In this document: positions 16,208 through 25,713 of the stretch, one piece after another
Position numbering within the stretch: the first letter of the stretch is position 1
Layout of the letters: each line of letters begins with the position of its first letter
From: Desulfobacterales bacterium
Lineage (GTDB): Bacteria > Desulfobacterota > Desulfobacteria > Desulfobacterales > Desulfosalsimonadaceae
Assembly: GCA_034520365.1 (NCBI GenBank)
Contig: JAXHNP010000002.1
Coordinates: 124,001-188,000, forward strand
Direction: 5' to 3'
DNA length: 64,000 bases
Program-made: the position numbers and the translations under genes
Notes under the pieces: model-generated
Seen by the model: only the letters and a program-made list of their open reading frames with translations
Told to the model about the DNA's origin: nothing
Database searches by the model: none

Positions 16208-16444
16208 ATGAAACGCATCAATTTGCGCCAAATGGAAGAGAATCAATCGGGAAAGATCGTCGCCGTTAATGCGGCCGGCGAGCTCGGCCGCCGGATCCGG
16301 GATATGGGCCTGGTGCCGGGCACTGAATTCAGAATCAAGGGACGCGCGCCCCTGAAGGACCCGGTGGCGCTGCGGATGATGGGCTTTACTTTAAGCCTCA
16401 GAAACAGCGAGGCCGATCATATCGAAGTGGAGGTGAAAGGATAG
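16208..16444 (+). CDS. feoA: FeoA, ferrous iron transport accessory protein
   Basis: A 78-residue protein of the normal FeoA size with the SH3-like core: LRQMEENQSGKIVAVNA, GRRIRDMGLVPGTEFRIKGRAPLKDPVALRMMGFTLSLR. FeoA is a small cytoplasmic partner needed for FeoB-dependent Fe2+ uptake. The start is preceded by GGAGGG. It ends 3 nt before feoB, so the two are surely one transcript, driven from the TTGACA promoter that carries a DtxR-type dyad. Confidence 0.95.
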   Translation: MKRINLRQMEENQSGKIVAVNAAGELGRRIRDMGLVPGTEFRIKGRAPLKDPVALRMMGFTLSLRNSEADHIEVEVKG

Positions 16445-16447
16445 CCG

Positions 16448-18661
16448 ATGGCCAACACCATTGCATTGGCCGGAAATCCCAATTCCGGCAAAACAACGCT
16501 TTTTAATGCATTGACCGGCGCGCGCCAGCACGTGGGCAATTATCCGGGCGTGACGGTGGAAAAAAAGACCGGTCAATATAAAATAGACGGCCACACATTT
16601 CAGCTGGTGGATTTGCCCGGAACATATTCCATGACCGCCTATTCAATGGAGGAAATCATTGCCCGGGATTTTATCGCCACGGAAAAGCCGGCCGTAGTGG
16701 TCGATATCGTGGATGCGGCCAACCTGGAGCGAAACCTCTATTTAACCCTCCAGATCATCGAGATGGGGGTGCCGGTCTGTATTGCGCTCAACATGATGGA
16801 CGTGGCCAAAAGCCGGGGCATGCACATCGATTCGGCGCGGCTGTCCGAATTCTTGGGCGTGCCCATTGTTCCCACCGTGGCGCGAAGCGGCAGGGGCAAA
16901 AAGGAAGTGATGGCGGCGGCCGCGGATATTGCGGGCGCCGGTCCTTCAAAGACGACGCTAAACATTTCTTACGGCGAGGACATTGACAACGCCCTGACGG
17001 AAATGGTGCCGCTGATTTCAGGCAGCGGACTGCTGACCGATTATTACCCGGCCCGTTGGGTGGCGCTTAAATACCTGGAGGCAGATGAGCAGATTGTTTC
17101 CGCCGGTGAAGCCGCAAATCCGGATCTGAGCCGGGAGCTGAAGAAAATTGCCGACCGGGTGACCCGGCACCTGAGCGCCACCTTAGATACATACCCGGAG
17201 GCCATGATCGCCGATCAGCGGTTCGGGTTTATAAAGAGCATTATCCGGCAGGGGGTTATCCAGATGGATACCGATGAGCAGCGGCTCTACCTGTCCGACA
17301 GGATCGACAAGGTCCTGATCAACCGGCTGGCCGGTCCCCTGATCATGGCGGGCGTCCTGCTGCTTCTCTACCATTTCACTTTTGTCTACAGCCAGGTGCC
17401 GGTGGCATGGCTGGAAAATATGTTCGGCGCCCTTCGCGGCCTTGCTGATGCCCACATGGCGGAGGGGCTGTTAAAGTCCCTGGTCATTTCCGGGATTATT
17501 GACGGGGTCGGCGGGGTGCTCGGCTTTGTGCCGATAATTATGTTCATGTTTTTCGGTATCACGATTCTCGAAGATTCGGGATACCTGGTACGGGTGGCGT
17601 TTATGCTGGACCGGGTGTTTCGTATGTTCGGCCTGCACGGCAGTTCGGTGATGGCGTTTATCATTTCCGGCGGGATCGCCGGGGGCTGCGCCGTGCCAGG
17701 GGTCATGGCGACCCGTACGCTCAAATCCCCTAAAGAGCGGCTTGCCACGCTTTTAACGGTGCCGTTTATGAACTGCGGCGCAAAGCTTCCGGTGTTCGCC
17801 CTTTTGATCGGCGCGTTTTTCGCCTATAACAAGGCGTGGATGATGTTTCTGATCACCCTGATTTCCTGGGGCGGGGCGCTTTTGATCGCAAAGCTCCTTC
17901 GCATGACCGTGATTCGGGGCGAGGCCACGCCTTTTATAATGGAGCTGCCGCCTTATCGCCTCCCGACCGTGCGCGGGGTTCTGATTCATACCTGGGAGCG
18001 GACCTGGCAGTATATCCGAAAGGCCGGGACCATTATCCTGGCAATTTCAATACTGCTTTGGACCATGATGAGCTTTCCGCAATTGCCGGCTGAGACGGCA
18101 AAGAACTATGAAGCGGTCCGGCAGCAGGCTTTGGCGGAATATCCAGCACCGGTTCGAAACGAGCTCCGCAAACAGGGCGGGGATGATTCGCTTTCGCCGG
18201 CTGCGCGCGAGTTAGAAGACCGGCTGAGCGGTATATCTGCGGAAAAGTCCCAGGCGGCCCTTAAATATTCGGTTGCCGGCCGCATCGGGACCTCGCTTGA
18301 AAGCGTCAGTCACCTGGCCGGCTTTGACTGGCGGACCAATATCGCCCTGGTGGGCGGGTTTGCCGCCAAGGAAGTGATCGTCTCCACTTTGGGCACCGCT
18401 TATTCCATGGGGGCGGTGGAGGCGGAACAAAGCGAGGGCCTGTCCCGGCAATTGGCGAATTCGCCGCTTTGGCGGCCGCTGACGGCGTTTTCCCTCATCA
18501 TTTTTGTCATGTTCTATTCGCCCTGTTTCGTCGCCGTGGTCTGCATCGCCCGGGAAGCGGGCTCCTGGAAGTGGGGCGCATTTTCAATGGGTTTTAATAC
18601 CGTACTTGCCTTCATCCTGGCGGTGTCGGTCTATCAGATCGGGACGGTTTTGGGGTTTTAG
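16448..18661 (+). CDS. feoB: FeoB, ferrous iron permease with G-domain
   Basis: A 737-residue protein. The N-terminal GTPase domain has G1 GNPNSGKTTLFNALTG, G3 DLPGTYS and G4 NMMD, then the GDI helical region to about residue 280. The membrane part has two Gate motifs rich in Gly and Cys, SGGIAGGCAVPGVMATR and PFMNCGAKLPVFALL, and roughly eleven membrane segments; the end reads SPCFVAVVCIARE. It imports Fe2+ across the inner membrane, gated by GTP hydrolysis. It lies between feoA and the FeoB-associated Cys-rich gene, and is presumably repressed by the divergent DtxR protein when iron is plentiful. Confidence 0.97.
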   Translation: MANTIALAGNPNSGKTTLFNALTGARQHVGNYPGVTVEKKTGQYKIDGHTFQLVDLPGTYSMTAYSMEEIIARDFIATEKPAVVVDIVDAANLERNLYLTLQIIEMGVPVCIALNMMDVAKSRGMHIDSARLSEFLGVPIVPTVARSGRGKKEVMAAAADIAGAGPSKTTLNISYGEDIDNALTEMVPLISGSGLLTDYYPARWVALKYLEADEQIVSAGEAANPDLSRELKKIADRVTRHLSATLDTYPEAMIADQRFGFIKSIIRQGVIQMDTDEQRLYLSDRIDKVLINRLAGPLIMAGVLLLLYHFTFVYSQVPVAWLENMFGALRGLADAHMAEGLLKSLVISGIIDGVGGVLGFVPIIMFMFFGITILEDSGYLVRVAFMLDRVFRMFGLHGSSVMAFIISGGIAGGCAVPGVMATRTLKSPKERLATLLTVPFMNCGAKLPVFALLIGAFFAYNKAWMMFLITLISWGGALLIAKLLRMTVIRGEATPFIMELPPYRLPTVRGVLIHTWERTWQYIRKAGTIILAISILLWTMMSFPQLPAETAKNYEAVRQQALAEYPAPVRNELRKQGGDDSLSPAARELEDRLSGISAEKSQAALKYSVAGRIGTSLESVSHLAGFDWRTNIALVGGFAAKEVIVSTLGTAYSMGAVEAEQSEGLSRQLANSPLWRPLTAFSLIIFVMFYSPCFVAVVCIAREAGSWKWGAFSMGFNTVLAFILAVSVYQIGTVLGF

Positions 18662-18688
18662 TGGTTTGTTATAAAAGGAGAAAAACAA

Positions 18689-18874
18689 ATGATTCAGCAT
18701 ATCATCGTATTTTTTATCGTCGGCCTGGCCGCCGGATTCCTGATCCGGCACCTTTACCGAAAAATTAAAGGACGGGATATCTGCGATTGCGGATGCGCCG
18801 GATGCGCCGATGCGCCGGCCTGCGCAGGTCAAAACGGAAACCAATGCAGCGGCGATCAGCCAAACGGCCGATAA
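18689..18874 (+). CDS. FeoB-associated Cys-rich membrane protein
   Basis: A 61-residue protein with an N-terminal membrane helix (IIVFFIVGLAAGFLI), a basic stop-transfer (RHLYRKIKGR), and a cytoplasmic tail with CDCGCAGCADAPACAGQ. Such small proteins follow feoB in many anaerobes and are thought to help iron delivery. AAAGGAG precedes the ATG by about 8 nt. The tail overlaps the 3' end of the decayed gene on the other strand. Confidence 0.88.
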   Translation: MIQHIIVFFIVGLAAGFLIRHLYRKIKGRDICDCGCAGCADAPACAGQNGNQCSGDQPNGR

Positions 18875-19373
18875 CCGCGATATCGATGTCAAGTATTTTC
18901 AGCCGGTCAAGATCGGCCAGGCGGATGCCGCCGGCAAAGGCGATCTGCACCTGCTTTCGCCGGTTGTTTTCCTCCAGAATCCGGAGAACTGCCCGGACAT
19001 CTCTGATGTTCCCCGTATCAATAAAAATAATGGCCGCTCCGTTCTCCGCCGCCTCGACGGCCTCTGATTCGATGTCCTTGAAATGGCAGTGGATCTGGAC
19101 AACCCGTTTTCGTCCGTTTAGGCTGGTCCCTGCGGCAAGGGTTTCCCGGATGCCGCCCAGCATTTTGATGTAGTTCTTGTCGAGGTAGACAAAGGGTTCA
19201 TCGCTTATCCGGATGTCGGCGCCGCCTGCGGCAACCGCTTCCCGAATGATGTCTTTGAGGGGGAGGGGCATCTTCTTCCAGGAGCCGCTGACAATCCTTG
19301 GTCGGCCGGCTGCCCTATCCACGAATTGCCTGGCTGCAGTGGCGATGCCCGAAGGTTTGGCCATGCATCCCAT
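18765..19373 (-). pseudogene. 5'-truncated nicotinate-nucleotide pyrophosphorylase (QPRTase/ModD)-like gene
   Basis: The readable part begins GIATAARQFVDRAAGRPRIV, SWKKMPLPLKD, and continues AGGADIRISDEPFVYLDKNYIKMLGG to ENGAAIIFIDTGNIRD and LDIDIAVIGRLAD, the barrel half of quinolinate phosphoribosyltransferase-like (QPRTase/ModD) proteins. The N-terminal domain is absent: similarity stops at 19373, exactly where the small mobile element of 19373-19470 begins. The 3' end runs on in low-quality sequence into the FeoB-associated gene. It is best read as a dead gene cut by deletion next to the element. Confidence 0.75.
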
Positions 19374-19470
19374 TTGTTCTATCTATTTTTCAGGCGGGCA
19401 CGGTGGCCCGCCCTACGAATGGGGAAAAACCCGATTCATCGTAGGGTCGGCCACCGTGCCGACCATAACT
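19373..19470. mobile_element. MITE-like family A element, partial copy
   Basis: This contains TTTGTTCT, then GGCGGGCACGGTGGCCCGCC and, inverted, GTAGGGTCGGCCACCGTGCC, the core shared with copies at 25714, 47078, 49767, 52394 and 56223. The full inverted ends are missing. It abuts the truncated end of the QPRTase-like pseudogene. Confidence 0.7.
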
Positions 19471-19654
19471 TCTTGATTTAATGATTTTAATGCCTAATAC
19501 CCAAAACCTAAAACCCGATAAGTTACTTAAAAGGGGCATTCTCACTTTAAGTTTGCTTATTTGGCCGTTGATTTATAAACTAACCATCGTTATCAGGGCA
19601 AATGCGGCAAATTTTCGGAAAAAATCAGGGGACAGGATGCAACGGGGAGGGCGC

Positions 19655-20524
19655 ATGGAAAAGGTTTTAAACAGGAGGTTCCCGAATAAGCGGGTGGTTA
19701 TTACCGGCGCCGGGAGCGGGCTGGGCAGAACCCTGGCGGTGGATTTTGCCAGGCTCGGCTGGTCGGTGGGGGTAAACGATATTGATCGTGCCCGGGCGGA
19801 GGAAACCCTGGGGCTTGTCGAAAAAAACGGCGGCAAGGGGTTTGCGATGCAAGGCGATGTGGCCAAGTGGACGGATGTTTCGGCGCTTGCGGATGAGGCG
19901 GCGGCCCAATTTCAAGGGGCGGATATCGTGATCAATAATGCCGGCGTGCCGGCTGCCGGGGTAATGGAGAAAATTCCCGTTGAAGACTGGCAATGGATTG
20001 TTGATATCAATCTAATGGGGGTTATATACGGATGTAAGGCGTTTATCCCCGTTTTTAAATCCCAGGGAGCCGGCCATATCGTCAATATCGCCTCTTCGGC
20101 CGGAATTGTCTCGCTCCCGGAGATGTCGCCCTATAATGTGACCAAGGCGGGGGTGATTTCACTCTCCGAAACCCTGCGGCAGGAACTGGCCGGCCATAAT
20201 ATCGGGGTGACGGTGGCGTGCCCTAGTTTTTTTAAAACCAATCTCATGGATCAATGCCGGTATACGGATCCGCGTCAGCTGGACATGGCCAACGCGCTTT
20301 TTGAAAAATCCCTGTGCAATGCGGAAAAAGTGAGCCGGCACATACTCCGCTCCGTCGCCAAAAAACGGCTGTATGTCATCACCCAGATCGACGGCCGGCT
20401 GCTCTGGAGAGTAAAACGCTATATGCCGGAGAAATTTTACAAGTTGATGGGCTTTTTCTACCGCAAGGGCTATGCGGATAAATTTTTAGGGGTTGAGCCC
20501 TCGCAACAGGCGCTGGATAATTAG
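19655..20524 (+). CDS. Short-chain dehydrogenase/reductase (SDR)
   Basis: I choose ATG 19655 (289 residues) because GGGGAGGG lies just before it; the frame is open further upstream but that part is AT-rich and non-coding. The Rossmann start is VVITGAGSGLGRTLAVDFA (TGxxxGxG), the NNAG motif is VINNAGVPAAG, and the catalytic set is Ser in IVNIASSAG with YNVTK (Y-x3-K). The NAD(P) dependence and the substrate are open; the C-terminal part (LLWRVKRYMPEKFYKLMGFFYRKG) resembles SDRs of lipid or acyl metabolism. It is convergent with an acyl-CoA synthetase gene whose end lies 22 bp away. Confidence 0.9.
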   Translation: MEKVLNRRFPNKRVVITGAGSGLGRTLAVDFARLGWSVGVNDIDRARAEETLGLVEKNGGKGFAMQGDVAKWTDVSALADEAAAQFQGADIVINNAGVPAAGVMEKIPVEDWQWIVDINLMGVIYGCKAFIPVFKSQGAGHIVNIASSAGIVSLPEMSPYNVTKAGVISLSETLRQELAGHNIGVTVACPSFFKTNLMDQCRYTDPRQLDMANALFEKSLCNAEKVSRHILRSVAKKRLYVITQIDGRLLWRVKRYMPEKFYKLMGFFYRKGYADKFLGVEPSQQALDN

Positions 20525-20545
20525 TGTAAGATTAAGACGGAATGA

Positions 20546-22249
20546 TTACAGCCGCTCCCGCAGTTCGCGTTTTAACACCTTGCCGGCCATGGATACCGGA
20601 ATATCATCCGTGAAAATCACCTGCCGGAGTTTTTTGTACGCCGCCACCTTGTCATTGACGGCATTTATGAGTTCCGCCTCGGCCGGCTGCATGCCGTCCC
20701 TTACCTTCACAAACGCCACCGGGATTTCATTTCCGGTATCATCCTTTTTGCCGAGCACAGCGGCCAGTTCCACCGCCGGGTGGGTGTAGAGGATCTCTTC
20801 GATCTCCCGCGGGTAGACATTGTAGCCTTTATAAATGATCATGTCTTTCTTTCGGTCGGTGATATAGAAGTACCCCTCTTCATCCTCCCGGCCGATATCG
20901 CCCGTATACAGCCAGCCGTCTTTTAGAACCTGGGCGGTCTCCTCCGGCCGGTTCCAGTATCCGGCCATGACCTGCGGCCCCTTGATGCAGATTTCACCCT
21001 CTTGACCGGGGGGAAGCGGCTCACCGGATTCCGGGTCCACCACCCGGCACTCGGTATCAAAAACCGGCAGGCCGACGGAGCCGGGTTTGGGCCGGCCAGC
21101 CGGGTTGCAAAGCGCGCCCATGGTGCATTCGGTAAGCCCATAGGCTTCGATAAAAATGGCGCCGCCGAATGCCTGTTTCATCTTCTCTAAAACGGTCAGC
21201 GGCAGCGGAGCTGCGCCGGAGCCGATGAACTTGATCCGGGAAAGATCATACTGATCAAAATTGGGCTGATCCACCAGCGGGGTGAACAGCTGGGGCGCAC
21301 CGCCCAGCATGGTGGCCGAAAACTTGGGAATGGCTTCCAGGTATTCCTGGGGATCAAACCGCGGAAAGACCACCATGGTGGTTCCGCCGGAGACCATGTT
21401 ATTCAGATAGGCGATCACGCCCATGGCGTGAAACCAGGGCACCACGACAAGGGCGGTTTCATGGTCCTGGGCAACGGGACGGTCTTTTTTGGGGTCAACG
21501 CCCTCCGGAAAGACCGGTTCCACGCGCTGGTCTTCATAAATTTTCAGTTGAGCCCCGCTCATCCAGCAGCCGAACTGGAGGGTGTTTTTGACCACATTGG
21601 CGTGGGTGAGCATCACGCCCTTGGACACCCCGGTGGTTCCGCCCGTGTAAGCCAGATGGGCCAGGTCCTTGTTAACCTCAAATTCAACTTCAGGCGGCTC
21701 GGGCTGGTGCTTGGCGATAAGCTCCGCCATGTCCAGCGTATCCGGCACCGGCAGCTTGCCCACCGGCTTTAACGGGGCGATGAGCACATTATAACAGTCA
21801 CCGATACTGGTGGAGATCACCCGCTCCACATCCGTCTCCCCGATGATGCCTTGTATGCCGGGGTAGAGGAGATCCAGGGAAAGCAGGGTTTTGGCCCCGG
21901 CATCGCTTAGCTGGTGCTTGGCCTCATAAGGGGAGAGCAGGGGAGAGAGCGGGGTAAATACCCCGCCGATTTTTAGCAGCGCATAATAGGCGATGGCGAA
22001 CTGGGGGCAATTGGGCAGATGGATGGCCATGCGCTCGCCTTTCTTAAGGCCCAGGTCAGCGAGCGCTGTAGCGAATCGATCCACAAGGGTTTTAAATTCC
22101 GCATAGGTAAGTACCATGCCGCCAAAATGCATGGCAATCCGGTTGGGCACCCGTTCGGCGGTGTACTCGAGGAATGCATGGACCGGGCGCTCCGGGTAAT
22201 CGAGCGCCTTGGGCCATCCTTCGGGCCAGCAGGAAAAATTCTTCGCCAC
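20546..22249 (-). CDS. Long-chain acyl-CoA synthetase (AMP-forming, FadD-like)
   Basis: A 567-residue protein of normal family length. ATP/AMP motifs: LAYTGGTTGVSKGVMLTHAN, IEAYGLTECTMG, GWLYTGDIG, YFYITDRKKDMIIYKGYNVYPREIE; the C-terminal lysine is in SMAGKVLKREL. It activates fatty acids to acyl-AMP and then acyl-CoA in the cytoplasm for breakdown or lipid synthesis. It is preceded by a protease-like gene 12 nt upstream, in the same direction, so co-transcription is likely. An AGGAGG is visible just before the ATG. Confidence 0.94.
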   Translation of the reverse strand: MAKNFSCWPEGWPKALDYPERPVHAFLEYTAERVPNRIAMHFGGMVLTYAEFKTLVDRFATALADLGLKKGERMAIHLPNCPQFAIAYYALLKIGGVFTPLSPLLSPYEAKHQLSDAGAKTLLSLDLLYPGIQGIIGETDVERVISTSIGDCYNVLIAPLKPVGKLPVPDTLDMAELIAKHQPEPPEVEFEVNKDLAHLAYTGGTTGVSKGVMLTHANVVKNTLQFGCWMSGAQLKIYEDQRVEPVFPEGVDPKKDRPVAQDHETALVVVPWFHAMGVIAYLNNMVSGGTTMVVFPRFDPQEYLEAIPKFSATMLGGAPQLFTPLVDQPNFDQYDLSRIKFIGSGAAPLPLTVLEKMKQAFGGAIFIEAYGLTECTMGALCNPAGRPKPGSVGLPVFDTECRVVDPESGEPLPPGQEGEICIKGPQVMAGYWNRPEETAQVLKDGWLYTGDIGREDEEGYFYITDRKKDMIIYKGYNVYPREIEEILYTHPAVELAAVLGKKDDTGNEIPVAFVKVRDGMQPAEAELINAVNDKVAAYKKLRQVIFTDDIPVSMAGKVLKRELRERL

Positions 22250-22261
22250 TTAAGACCTCCT

Positions 22262-22939
22262 TTAGATTACTGTTAATGCCTCTTTCTTAATCAGGGCGGC
22301 CGCGTGTTCCACGGATACCGCATAGGCTACGTCGCTTCTAATCGGTGCCTCTGAGCGTTTTAAGTAATCGGGCATAAGCTCCTGAGGTTCGAAGCGGCCG
22401 CCAACCACCCCGATGATCCGGCCGTCATAAATGTTGATCAACGGCCCGCCCCTGTTGCCGTCGTGGACCATGGTGTCAAAAAGGAAAATGCCGGTGCCGT
22501 TTCCGGAAAGGATCTTGGAGCAGACCACCGCCTGCTTGATCAACTGGTTGTAGACACCGTAAAAGCCGAACGGAAACCCCAAAGTCGCCACGCTGTTGCC
22601 GATGGGCACCTCATCCGGAATGCCTATGATGTGATCCGGCATGGTGATTTCAATCTCTTCGGTAAATTTTAAGAGGGCCAGATCCCGCTCGCGGTCAATC
22701 TGCCGGATTTCCAGGCGGATAGGTGAGACGGTGTCGGTATGGACCTCGACAAATCCGGCCGCATCCTCTACAGGCACGGCCATCAATTCGTATTTGCCGG
22801 TAATCAGATGGGCGGCGGTGAGCAGGTAGCCGTCCGGATGGACCAGAAAGGCTGTGCCCCGAAAGACCACTTCATCGCCTTCCCGGCGAAAGAGCATCAT
22901 GCAGGCATTTTTGTACTGAAAATAGATGTCCTGGAGCAT
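22262..22939 (-). CDS. Trypsin/DegP-like protein with catalytic Ser replaced (likely inactive)
   Basis: A 225-residue protein with the chymotrypsin fold pattern: His in LLTAAHLITG, Asp in RERDLALLKF, and then DGNRGGPLINIYDGRIIGV where active enzymes have GNSGGP. The Ser is an Arg (AGG codon, one base from Ser AGC/AGT), so it should not cut peptides. There is no signal peptide or PDZ domain, and it is likely cytoplasmic. The remainder is well kept, which argues for a retained binding role over decay. It lies between the acyl-CoA synthetase and an OpuAC-type binding protein. Confidence 0.85.
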   Translation of the reverse strand: MLQDIYFQYKNACMMLFRREGDEVVFRGTAFLVHPDGYLLTAAHLITGKYELMAVPVEDAAGFVEVHTDTVSPIRLEIRQIDRERDLALLKFTEEIEITMPDHIIGIPDEVPIGNSVATLGFPFGFYGVYNQLIKQAVVCSKILSGNGTGIFLFDTMVHDGNRGGPLINIYDGRIIGVVGGRFEPQELMPDYLKRSEAPIRSDVAYAVSVEHAAALIKKEALTVI

Positions 22940-22951
22940 ATGGGTATCCTT

Positions 22952-23875
22952 TTATTCAATCCATTGTTCAATTTTATCCGGATGGGTCCGGATCCACCGC
23001 AGGGCCTTTTCATAGGGAAACCGGCCGTCATCCTCCTGAATCCATAGCATCAGCTGCCCGATATCCTCGGGCGCCCATGAGAAATTGTCCAGCACCCGGA
23101 AGGCTTTCGGCATATCCGTGTCCAATCCCTGGCGGGCGATCGTATGAATACTGCCGCCCTCTCCGAATACGTTCTTCGGATCATCAAGGAACTTGAGACT
23201 CCAGCGGGCAAAACTCCAGTGCGGCAGCCAACCGGTAACCACCAGCCATTTCTGGTGGCGGATGGCGTGGGATAATTCGGCCATCAGGGCCACCTCGCTG
23301 CTTTCCACCAGACGGAAGTTGTCCAGATCATAAGCCTCCATGGCCTCCTTTGCTTTGTGCATGATACCGGCCTCAGGCTCAATGCCGACAATCCGGTGGT
23401 TGAATTTGTCCGCATGGGTTTTTAGCTCTTCGATGGAATCGATGGTTATATAGGGCTGGTTCCGGATGCCGGTGCCGGCGGTCAGGCGGCCGAGGGTCAC
23501 ATCCGGCACCACGAATCCGATTTTGGTGCCTTCCAGGTTCGGTCCCAAATCAACCACGTGGTCTCTGAACTGTTTGTGGTAATAGCCATGGGTGTCCGGC
23601 AGCCAGCCGGACAGCATGACGTCTGCACGGCCTTCAGCCACCGCCTTCCACATTTTGTCCGCACTCACAGACACCAGTTCGCAACGGGTGCCGAGCTTTT
23701 CCTCAAATACCGCTTTGACAAGATTGGCCGAAGCAATGGAAGAGGACCAGTCCGTGTGGACCAGCCGAATATTCTGCCCGGCATTCGCCATGCCCCAAGC
23801 CGGGCCGGGCATAAGAGAGACCGCGCAAATAGTCACCCAAAAAATGTAGATACAAAGATAAAATATCCGATGCAC
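22952..23875 (-). CDS. Glycine betaine/proline-type substrate-binding protein (OpuAC family)
   Basis: I start at GTG 23875, where AAGGAGG lies 5 nt upstream; the longer open frame would begin inside the transporter gene. The 308-residue product opens with a signal peptide (HRIFYLCIYIFWVTICAVSLMPGPAWG, cut near AWGMA). The body has VHTDWSSSIASANLVKAVFEE, VMLSGWLPDTHGYY and VVTGWLPHWSFARW, with the tryptophans that form the aromatic cage for quaternary amines. It works in the periplasm. There is no ABC permease or ATPase gene beside it; the neighbour is a BCCT carrier. It may be an orphan sensor or partner subunit. Confidence 0.9.
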   Translation of the reverse strand: MHRIFYLCIYIFWVTICAVSLMPGPAWGMANAGQNIRLVHTDWSSSIASANLVKAVFEEKLGTRCELVSVSADKMWKAVAEGRADVMLSGWLPDTHGYYHKQFRDHVVDLGPNLEGTKIGFVVPDVTLGRLTAGTGIRNQPYITIDSIEELKTHADKFNHRIVGIEPEAGIMHKAKEAMEAYDLDNFRLVESSEVALMAELSHAIRHQKWLVVTGWLPHWSFARWSLKFLDDPKNVFGEGGSIHTIARQGLDTDMPKAFRVLDNFSWAPEDIGQLMLWIQEDDGRFPYEKALRWIRTHPDKIEQWIE

Positions 23876-23903
23876 GATAACCTCCTTGAGCTTATTATTT
23901 GAG

Positions 23904-25544
23904 TTACCAAAGCCGCCGGCGCCCGAAGGTCTTTTTAAGCGGCGGATGGGTTCTGATTTTATATTCCCGGGCCTGCCGGTCGCCCAGGGTGAATTCCGTG
24001 GGCGCGGCATACTCGGACAACCCGCGGTAAAGGGCAAAGCACATCCCCAGGATCACAACGGCAAAGGGCAGGCCGGTGGTGATGGTGGCTGTCTGCAGGG
24101 CCACAAGCCCGCCGCCCACAAGCAGCGCCGCAGCGACGGCACCCTCCAGGATGGCCCAGAAGAGCCGGGACAGCACCGGCGGATTGGGGTTTCCGCCCGA
24201 GGTGATGATGTCGATGACCATGGAGCCGGAGTCCGAAGAGGTGACGAAAAAGGTAATGATCACAACAATCGAGAGGCTCGATGTGATGACCCCCAGCGGG
24301 AATTTTTCCAGCAGCACAAAAAGCGATACCGGGATATTTTCCTGAACCGTCTTGGCAATGCCGCCGGAGCCGAACATTTCAATAAACAGGGCGGTGTTTC
24401 CGAAGATGGTGATCCACAGAAACGTAATAAAGGTGGGCACCAGCATCACCCCGAGAATAAATTCCCGGATGGTCCGGCCGTAAGAGACCCGGGCGATAAA
24501 CATGCCCACAAACGGCGACCAGGCGATCCACCAGGACCAGTAAAAGATGGTCCAGCCCTGCTGCCATGCGGTGTGCTCATAGGTTTCATTCCAGGTGGAG
24601 AGCTGGGGCAGGTGCTGGATATAATAACCGATGTTTTCCAGCAGCGCATCCAGAATAAACACCGTGGGGCCAACCAGCAGGACGAAAAGGGCGAGCAGCG
24701 CGGCAAAGGAGATGTTTATCTCACTAAGCCGCCGGATGCCCTTGTCCAGCCCCTTGACCACCGACCAGGTGGCCACGGCGGTGATGCATGCGATCAGGAT
24801 GACCTGGATTTTGGGCGACTGGCCGATGCCCAAAAGATAGTCTAACCCGGCGTTGACCTGCTGTACGCCGAGCCCCAGGGATGTGGCCACGCCGAAAAGG
24901 GTGGCCACAGTGGCCAGAATATCGATAATATTTCCGGGCCAGCCGTAGATGCGTTCTCCCAAGAGGGGATAAAAGGCGGTTCGAATGGACAGGGGCAAAC
25001 CCTTGTTAAATGAAAAAAAGGCCAGGGACAGGGCCACCAGCGCATAAATCGCCCATGGGTGCAGGCCCCAGTGCAGAAAGGTGATATCCATGGATTTTCG
25101 GGCGGCTTCCGTGGTGCCGGGTTCGGTCAGGGGGTTGGCGACAAAATGAAACATGGGCTCGGCCACGCCGTAGAAGAGCAGGCCGATGCCCATGCCGGCG
25201 GAAAAGAGCATGGAAAACCAGCCCATTGTGGAAAATTCCGGCTTGGCGTCCGGGCCACCCAGCCGGATATTGCTAAACCGGCCGGCCAGCATTACCAGCA
25301 TGAATACCAGGACGATATTGACTGTCCAGATAAAAAACCAGCCGGCATAGCTGGACATGGCGCTCTGCATCTGCTGGAATACATCGCCCATGTATTTTTG
25401 AAAAAAAATGGTACTAACCACAAACAGGATGATCAGCCCCGCTGAAATAAAGAATACCTGGGGGTGGACATCCAGATGAAACCAGCCTTCCGATTCCTGT
25501 TTTTCCGGTACTGGCTTATTCTCCTGATCAGAATTTTTGGCCAT
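23904..25544 (-). CDS. BCCT-family betaine/carnitine/choline transporter
   Basis: A 546-residue protein with about twelve membrane helices. The signature helices are GWFSMLFSAGMGIGLLFYG-VAEP and WTIFYWSWWIAWSPFVGMFIA followed by RVSYGRTIREFILG, the Trp-rich substrate site of the betaine/carnitine/choline transporters. It imports quaternary amines using Na+ or H+ for osmotic protection or as carbon source. It lies 28 nt upstream of the OpuAC-type protein in the same direction. GGATTC close to the ATG is a weak ribosome site. Confidence 0.95.
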   Translation of the reverse strand: MAKNSDQENKPVPEKQESEGWFHLDVHPQVFFISAGLIILFVVSTIFFQKYMGDVFQQMQSAMSSYAGWFFIWTVNIVLVFMLVMLAGRFSNIRLGGPDAKPEFSTMGWFSMLFSAGMGIGLLFYGVAEPMFHFVANPLTEPGTTEAARKSMDITFLHWGLHPWAIYALVALSLAFFSFNKGLPLSIRTAFYPLLGERIYGWPGNIIDILATVATLFGVATSLGLGVQQVNAGLDYLLGIGQSPKIQVILIACITAVATWSVVKGLDKGIRRLSEINISFAALLALFVLLVGPTVFILDALLENIGYYIQHLPQLSTWNETYEHTAWQQGWTIFYWSWWIAWSPFVGMFIARVSYGRTIREFILGVMLVPTFITFLWITIFGNTALFIEMFGSGGIAKTVQENIPVSLFVLLEKFPLGVITSSLSIVVIITFFVTSSDSGSMVIDIITSGGNPNPPVLSRLFWAILEGAVAAALLVGGGLVALQTATITTGLPFAVVILGMCFALYRGLSEYAAPTEFTLGDRQAREYKIRTHPPLKKTFGRRRLW

Positions 25545-25713
25545 AACGAATCCTTTATCGGTTCAGGTTTCAGTCAACAGGGATTCTAACAAAAAACGGC
25601 AATTTAAGAGTAATTCTCAATCAAGCGCGGATCAATATTTTTTTACAGACGGATGGGATGGATATTTGAGTCGATGCCGTTCAGATCCGACGGGCGGCGC
25701 GTCGGCAGAAAAT

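Noticed and set aside
23886-24845. Plus-strand open frame of 319 codons
   Set aside because: It is antisense to the BCCT transporter, is highly charged and repetitive, and has no motif.
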